DNA of 64,000 bases. It comes from Dolomitihabitans soli (GTDB lineage Bacteria; Actinomycetota; Actinomycetes; Streptosporangiales; Streptosporangiaceae). Position 1 is the first letter of the stretch. Every line of letters begins with the position of its first letter. Shown piece after piece: positions 60,403 to 64,000 of the stretch. The stretch is from NCBI RefSeq assembly GCF_022213955.1, contig NZ_JAKNTW010000039.1, positions 51,210 to 115,209 of the forward strand, given 5' to 3'. The notes beneath the pieces were generated by a model. The model had not been told where the DNA came from. It made no database searches and worked only from the letters and a program-made list of their open reading frames with translations. Position numbers and translations under genes: made by a program.

Positions 60403-60740
60403 GGTGCTCGGTGGACTCCGAAGGAATCTTGTACAAGCCCACGCACACGGATCGGGCCGCCACGGGCGTGGGGGCGTCGGCGAAAGAGTTGCAGGAGTAC
60501 CTGGCAGCCTTCGACCAGGAGCTTGCCGGGGACGGCGATGCGTTCGGCGCTGACGACCTGGGCGCCCTCATCGCGACGATCTACGGGGCCATCCATCAGA
60601 TGGCTTTCGAGTCCTACGGCGACAACACCGGTGAACTGGGGACGTACGCCGGTGATCTGCAGGCGATGGGCGTCAACCAGAAGCGGAGCGAGGAAGCGGC
60701 CGGGGTCGAGGTCGACAACGTTCGAGAGAAGCTCGGGTAG
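60399..60740 (+). CDS. WXG100-like small helical protein
   Basis: 113 residues, GTG overlapping the previous stop (GTGA); GTG 60411 is an alternative start. The sequence is helical with the pattern of ESX-type substrates (VGASAKELQEYLAAFDQELA, DDLGALIATIYGAIHQMAFE, YAGDLQAMGVNQKRSEEAAG). The usual W-x-G is not present; YGAIHQMAFESYG occupies the turn region. It is a probable partner of the next membrane protein. Confidence 0.65.
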   Translation: MRCSVDSEGILYKPTHTDRAATGVGASAKELQEYLAAFDQELAGDGDAFGADDLGALIATIYGAIHQMAFESYGDNTGELGTYAGDLQAMGVNQKRSEEAAGVEVDNVREKLG

Positions 60741-60745
60741 TCGCC

Positions 60746-61240
60746 GTGGGGATGCAGCTACCCGCCGGGCTCGGCAAAGTGATGAACATGGCCGGTCGCC
60801 AATGGCCGATGAGCGACGAGGAGAAGCTTCTCAAGATGGGCTTGGCCTGGCTCGGCGTGAGCGGCGTCCTGGGAGGGCTGGCAGGTGGCGCCGACGCGCA
60901 CGCCGCCGGAACCTGGTCGGCGCAGGAGGGCAAGAGCATCACCGCCGCCCGTGACGCGTGGGATGCCGAGGACTCACCGCACAAGAACCTGCTCGACGGC
61001 CTGACAGGAGCGGACATCGTCGGTCTCGGGCTGATGGTGTCCGCTGCGATCGTCCTGGTACTCAAGGTGAACTTCATCATCCAGTTGATCCAGCTAGCCA
61101 TCCAGCTCTTCCAGGCGATGGCGGCGGGGCCGGCGACGTTGGGGGCGTCGACGCTGCAGATCCCCATCCTCATGGAGATCGCTGGCAGGCTGCTCGACCT
61201 GTGCATCACCATCGCTATGAACGGCGTCATGGGCGAATGA
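60746..61240 (+). CDS. Membrane protein of the WXG100-like operon
   Basis: 164 residues. GLAWLGVSGVLGGLAGGADA and IVGLGLMVSAAIVLVLKVNF, then FIIQLIQLAIQLFQAMAAGP, form hydrophobic segments. This is the N-terminal region often seen in large ESX/polymorphic toxins, but no toxin domain follows. It faces the toxin/immunity pair, whose toxin also lacks a trafficking domain. Confidence 0.65.
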   Translation: MGMQLPAGLGKVMNMAGRQWPMSDEEKLLKMGLAWLGVSGVLGGLAGGADAHAAGTWSAQEGKSITAARDAWDAEDSPHKNLLDGLTGADIVGLGLMVSAAIVLVLKVNFIIQLIQLAIQLFQAMAAGPATLGASTLQIPILMEIAGRLLDLCITIAMNGVMGE

Positions 61241-61246
61241 GCCGCC

Positions 61247-61549
61247 TCAGCCTCCCGCGAGCCCCTTCTCGTACTCCTCCAGCGCCGATTCGCGCGAGTG
61301 GTAGGAGGGGAATTCGATGACCCGGCCGTCCTCCCGCAGGACGAGGAGGGGGCCGGCGCCCAGCACACCGTCCTCCGGGTCACGGGTGCGCAGGTAGGAA
61401 ACGGTGGTGTAGACGAACAGCCAGCCGTACGGCCGCTCGATCGTGGCCTCGTCGTTGACCGCGAACTCCTCCTCGCCTTCCTCGGGAGGGAACTCCCTGG
61501 CGACGTAGTCGCGGACGATCCGCTCGGCCTCTGCCCTGGTTATCACCAC
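61247..61549 (-). CDS. YrhB-domain immunity protein
   Basis: 100 residues. The sequence TRAEAERIVRDYVAREFPPE, TIERPYGWLFVYTTVSYL, LGAGPLLVLREDGRVIEF matches the YrhB family (PF15567), a common immunity protein of polymorphic toxins. It follows the toxin gene by 9 bases, with GGAGGA in the gap. It probably binds and blocks the toxin. Confidence 0.85.
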   Translation of the reverse strand: MVITRAEAERIVRDYVAREFPPEEGEEEFAVNDEATIERPYGWLFVYTTVSYLRTRDPEDGVLGAGPLLVLREDGRVIEFPSYHSRESALEEYEKGLAGG

Positions 61550-61558
61550 TGTCCTCCG

Positions 61559-62269
61559 TCACGCCGTCCGGTAGAAATCGAACCGGGGGAACCGCCCGTG
61601 GGGATTCGCGTTGGCCATGAGCCTCAGCTGTCCGTCCAGGTACGACATCGTGCCACCCACGTTCCCGATGTTGTATACATGCCCCGCGCCCTGGCCGCCG
61701 TGCGCCACGATGAGACCGCGGGCGCCGGGGTTGTTCGCGATCAGTTGCTCCACCTCGTCCAGGGAGCTCAGACCCGTCCGCACCTCGATGGCCTGCCGGC
61801 CGTAGACGCCGCGGGCCACGGGGATCGGCACGCCCCTGGCGCGGGCCCCGGCGACGGCGGCGCGACCTGCCAGGATGTCGTCGACCGCCATGGCGATCTC
61901 GCTGCAGTTGCGGGTGGAGCCGGTGGGATTCACGTGCCGCATGGCGACTCTGGTTTCGTACCGGCTGAGGGGTCGTCCGCCCGCATCTCTCAGGAGCCGG
62001 CTGATCTCCTGGTGGGCGGCCCGCATGGCGGTCTGCTGGGCCGCCGTCATCGGCGTGTTGCCGCCCTCCAGCAGATGGACGCGCTGGGGACGTATGCCGA
62101 CCAGCGGGATCTCGCCCCGTCGCCGGGCGGCGTAGCGGGCGGCCTGGTCGTCGACCCCGGCCAGCAGCTGGCGACCGCCGCCCCGCGGGCCCCCGCGATG
62201 CGCCTTTCTCCTGAACCAGGGCGCCGCCTTGCGGAAGAGCCCCAACGCTGCCCCACCGAACTTTGCCAT
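61559..62269 (-). CDS. Papain-like toxin of glutamine-deamidase (Tox-PL) type
   Basis: 236 residues. The N-terminal ~110 residues are basic and helical (FRRKAHRGGPRGGGRQLLAG). The C-terminal domain has the papain-like catalytic pattern: RNCSEIAMAVDDILAGR with the nucleophile Cys122, VAHGGQGAGHVYNIGNVGGT with His197, and MSYLDGQLRL with Asp212. Such domains deamidate Gln or cleave proteins in target cells. No secretion signal, so export may need the neighbouring ESX-like genes. The immunity gene follows. Confidence 0.85.
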   Translation of the reverse strand: MAKFGGAALGLFRKAAPWFRRKAHRGGPRGGGRQLLAGVDDQAARYAARRRGEIPLVGIRPQRVHLLEGGNTPMTAAQQTAMRAAHQEISRLLRDAGGRPLSRYETRVAMRHVNPTGSTRNCSEIAMAVDDILAGRAAVAGARARGVPIPVARGVYGRQAIEVRTGLSSLDEVEQLIANNPGARGLIVAHGGQGAGHVYNIGNVGGTMSYLDGQLRLMANANPHGRFPRFDFYRTA

Positions 62270-62486
62270 TCGGGATGTATAGCACGATTACCGGCACCTC
62301 ATGGCGGCCTTAGCGGTCGCAGACCACCGACAGGAAGCGCACCAGCACCGCTTCCCACGCGGCGTCGGGCAGCACATTCAGGATGGCGTTGACCTTGTCC
62401 CGGGGCGACGGGAAGGGCGGCCCAGCCCACCGACTGCCCGAAACCCAGATGAACATCAAATGCACGAAATGGGATGATTCGGAACT

Positions 62487-63053
62487 ATGGCTAAGGAGAC
62501 GATTCTCAAGGACCTGAAGAGGGCAAGACGTTCCGGCAAGCCCGTGAGAATCAGCCGTGAGATCGACGGTGCGGATCGGCTCGATGCCTACGTGGTCGGC
62601 ATCGGTCGCAAGTGGGTGCTGCTGCACACCATCTCCGGCGAACTCCACCTCGACGGCTATACGGCTATACGGCTCCGCGACATCGAGCACGCGACGCGCT
62701 CGGGCTGGAAAGGCTCGACCATGACCCATCGTGTCCTCACCTTGCGCGGGGAGCACTTCCAGCCTCTGCCGGACATCGCCCTTGACTCCACCAAAGGCTT
62801 GATTGAGACGCTGACCAAGGCGTTTCCTCTTATCTCTGTCTACATCGAGAAGATCGACCCGCATGTCTGCTACATCGGTCACGCTCGCGGGATCACCCGA
62901 AAGAAGCGATTGCGTCTCCAGGAGATCGGCCCAGCGGCGGATTGGGCACTCACATGCTTCACAAACAAGACAACGGACATCACACGGTTTGACGTTGGTG
63001 GCGGGTACATCGATGCACTCCACACAGTCGGCGGGGATCCGCCAAGGTGCTGA
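62487..63053 (+). CDS. Conserved hypothetical protein
   Basis: 188 residues, no family recognised. It looks like a compact beta-rich protein (GKPVRISREIDGADRLDAYV, GRKWVLLHTISGELHLDGYT, IRLRDIEHATRSGWKG), similar in style to small actinobacterial proteins next to toxin loci. A second part contains LISVYIEKIDPHVCYIGHAR. Function unknown; the start ATG 62487 lacks a clear ribosome-binding site. Confidence 0.65.
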   Translation: MAKETILKDLKRARRSGKPVRISREIDGADRLDAYVVGIGRKWVLLHTISGELHLDGYTAIRLRDIEHATRSGWKGSTMTHRVLTLRGEHFQPLPDIALDSTKGLIETLTKAFPLISVYIEKIDPHVCYIGHARGITRKKRLRLQEIGPAADWALTCFTNKTTDITRFDVGGGYIDALHTVGGDPPRC

Positions 63054-63129
63054 TCCTCGGTGGGACAGTGTCCACTCGGCTGGAATGCGCACCACCAGTT
63101 TGGATTGCGGCGTGCACCTCCCTGCACTG

Positions 63130-63265
63130 CTGCGATGCAGGTCAGAAGCGTGCGAGACCCCACCAAGAGTCCCCCTGATTCCCCTTCGGTAGCTGGTCGC
63201 CACCACGCTGATCAGCGCCTGCTCGGCCCGGCGGCGGGCGCGATCAGGGGTCGGCGAATGGCATC
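63130..63265 (-). pseudogene. Fragment of an IS256/Mutator-family transposase
   Basis: A minus-strand frame contains RARRRAEQALISVVATSYRR, close to the conserved RRRAEQALxSVVATxYLLGVS segment of actinobacterial IS256-type transposases. No further transposase domain is visible around it, so it is a small decayed relic. Confidence 0.45.
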
Positions 63266-63387
63266 GGTGCGACGCGGAGTGCGTGCGGTTACGGCCCGGA
63301 GTCCTACCCGCGGGCCGGCCCCCAGGCCGCATGCCCGGCGCTCGCCGATGAGGCCTGGACGTCTGCCACCTGTCAGTGCCGAGGCGT

Positions 63388-63795
63388 CTAGTGCTGTGAC
63401 CAGAAAGGTTCACCGCCCTCGCCGTCCCTACTTTCCACGTGGTGTCCCGCTTCCTCCAGGGCGATGATGGCTTGCTGCTTTCTCTGCTGGGGAACCAGAA
63501 CCAGGTCGGCGTGGAAGGTGGAGGCGACGAACACCGGTATCGCCACCTCTGCCAGCGGCGTAACGATCGCCGCCAGCATGCCAGGAACGTCCAGGTCATG
63601 GGCGGTGGCGCCACTGTAGAAACCGATCCACCCTTCCCCGGTGTCCAATGGCCGGGCCGCACGGACAACGGTCAGCCCTTCGGGCCCGCGGACGAGCACG
63701 ACCCAGTCGTCCCCGGGTGACGCCGCATGCGGCAGCTGCTCAACGGCGAACACGGGGGAAACGATGCGCAGGTATTGAGCCGTAGGCGAGGTCAT
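63388..63795 (-). CDS. ACT-domain protein
   Basis: 135 residues. YLRIVSPVFAVEQLPHAASP, GWIGFYSGATAHDLDVPGM and VFVASTFHADLVLVPQQR form two ACT-like units of the type found in the COG3603 (ACT_7) group. Such proteins bind amino acids and act as small regulators. It ends in the GEGGEPFWSQH tail. Confidence 0.8.
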   Translation of the reverse strand: MTSPTAQYLRIVSPVFAVEQLPHAASPGDDWVVLVRGPEGLTVVRAARPLDTGEGWIGFYSGATAHDLDVPGMLAAIVTPLAEVAIPVFVASTFHADLVLVPQQRKQQAIIALEEAGHHVESRDGEGGEPFWSQH

Positions 63796-63875
63796 GGACG
63801 CGTGTCTACCAGAGATCCTGCGACCCCCACTCGTTCGGCCGGCGGCACCCGGCGAACGTTTCCGGTCACAGCACT

Positions 63876-64000
63876 AGTGTCCTGCGTCTAAAATTCGTCG
63901 GCTAAGTCTAGAGTGGAATTTATGGCGCGGACGGGACGACCAAAGACTCCGGTGACGCTTTCTGCCGATGAGCGGGCCACCCTGGAACGCTGGGCGCGAA
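63876..64000 (+). mobile_element. Left end of an IS630-type insertion sequence, cut by the window
   Basis: A TAGTGTCCTGCGTCTAAAAT sequence (about 63876-63895) precedes a transposase start. It is a plausible terminal inverted repeat next to the TA target used by IS630/Tc1 elements. The right end and the target duplication lie outside the window. Confidence 0.6.
63922..64000 (+). CDS. IS630-family transposase, N-terminal fragment
   Basis: Open frame from ATG 63922 to the window edge: ARTGRPKTPVTLSADERATL followed by ERWAR. This start is characteristic of IS630-type transposases of actinomycetes, where the N-terminus is a helix-turn-helix domain. The catalytic DDE part is not in view. Confidence 0.7.
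   Translation, partial: MARTGRPKTPVTLSADERATLERWAR

Overview
The window is high-GC DNA with actinobacterial codon bias (G/C-ending codons, many GTG/TTG starts, 4-nt start/stop overlaps). The gene content points to a spore-forming actinomycete, most likely of the Streptosporangiales group (Nonomuraea/Streptosporangium-like); the genus is my inference. It mixes conserved housekeeping blocks with accessory islands.

Layout. 0-5 kb: a cut-off NuoF-like flavoprotein coupled to a ferric-reductase-like membrane protein, a DUF4142/DUF1996 secreted pair, a lipoprotein, and an ECF sigma factor with a very short zinc anti-sigma protein. 5-14.7 kb: a kinase-family phosphotransferase with an amino-acid-type permease, lipB, a PspC protein, a HAD-like protein, a secreted M28 peptidase, a SigE-type sigma factor with a membrane partner, uppP, and an SPFH/ribbon-helix-helix operon behind a perfect palindrome. 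14.7-21.3 kb: an HrpB-type helicase whose 3' end is partly duplicated 2.3 kb downstream, on the far side of a sigma/membrane-protein pair. Both copies are followed by a TTTACCCAGTAA array, and the second array abuts a DUF4143-type ATPase gene. 21-28 kb: a deoC/aldehyde dehydrogenase operon and a large LuxR-AAA regulator.

28-38 kb: a Cys-patterned orphan protein, a GDT1-type manganese/calcium transporter behind a yybP-ykoY riboswitch, then the conserved murB-hadB-hadA-rpmG-tRNA-Met block. An accessory stretch follows (NTF2-like and EF-hand proteins, a serine beta-lactamase-family protein, a MurG paralogue) up to tRNA-Thr. 38.6-48 kb: small secreted proteins, a MerR regulator, a triple hairpin repeat, a two-component system, an isolated secY paralogue, an SDR, RidA, YnfA, and an erythromycin-esterase/TioE-like regulator pair.

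49.4-58.6 kb, the most interesting region, is an eight-gene minus-strand operon for a ribosomally made, post-translationally modified peptide. It runs from a 62-aa Ser/Thr-rich precursor with one Cys through an M50 peptidase, a split lantibiotic-type dehydratase (glutamylation and elimination halves), a YcaO cyclodehydratase, a small ThiF-like protein, a ThiF-like/oxidase fusion and a nitroreductase. The enzyme set predicts azoles plus dehydroamino acids without a pyridine-forming cyclase, so the product should resemble goadsporin more than a classical thiopeptide. A perfect TGTGA-N6-TCACA palindrome lies upstream of the precursor.

59-64 kb: a YbaB-like/WXG100-like/membrane-protein operon facing a papain-like toxin (glutamine-deamidase type) and its YrhB-type immunity gene, an unknown protein, transposase debris, an ACT-domain protein, and the start of an IS630-type element at the right edge.
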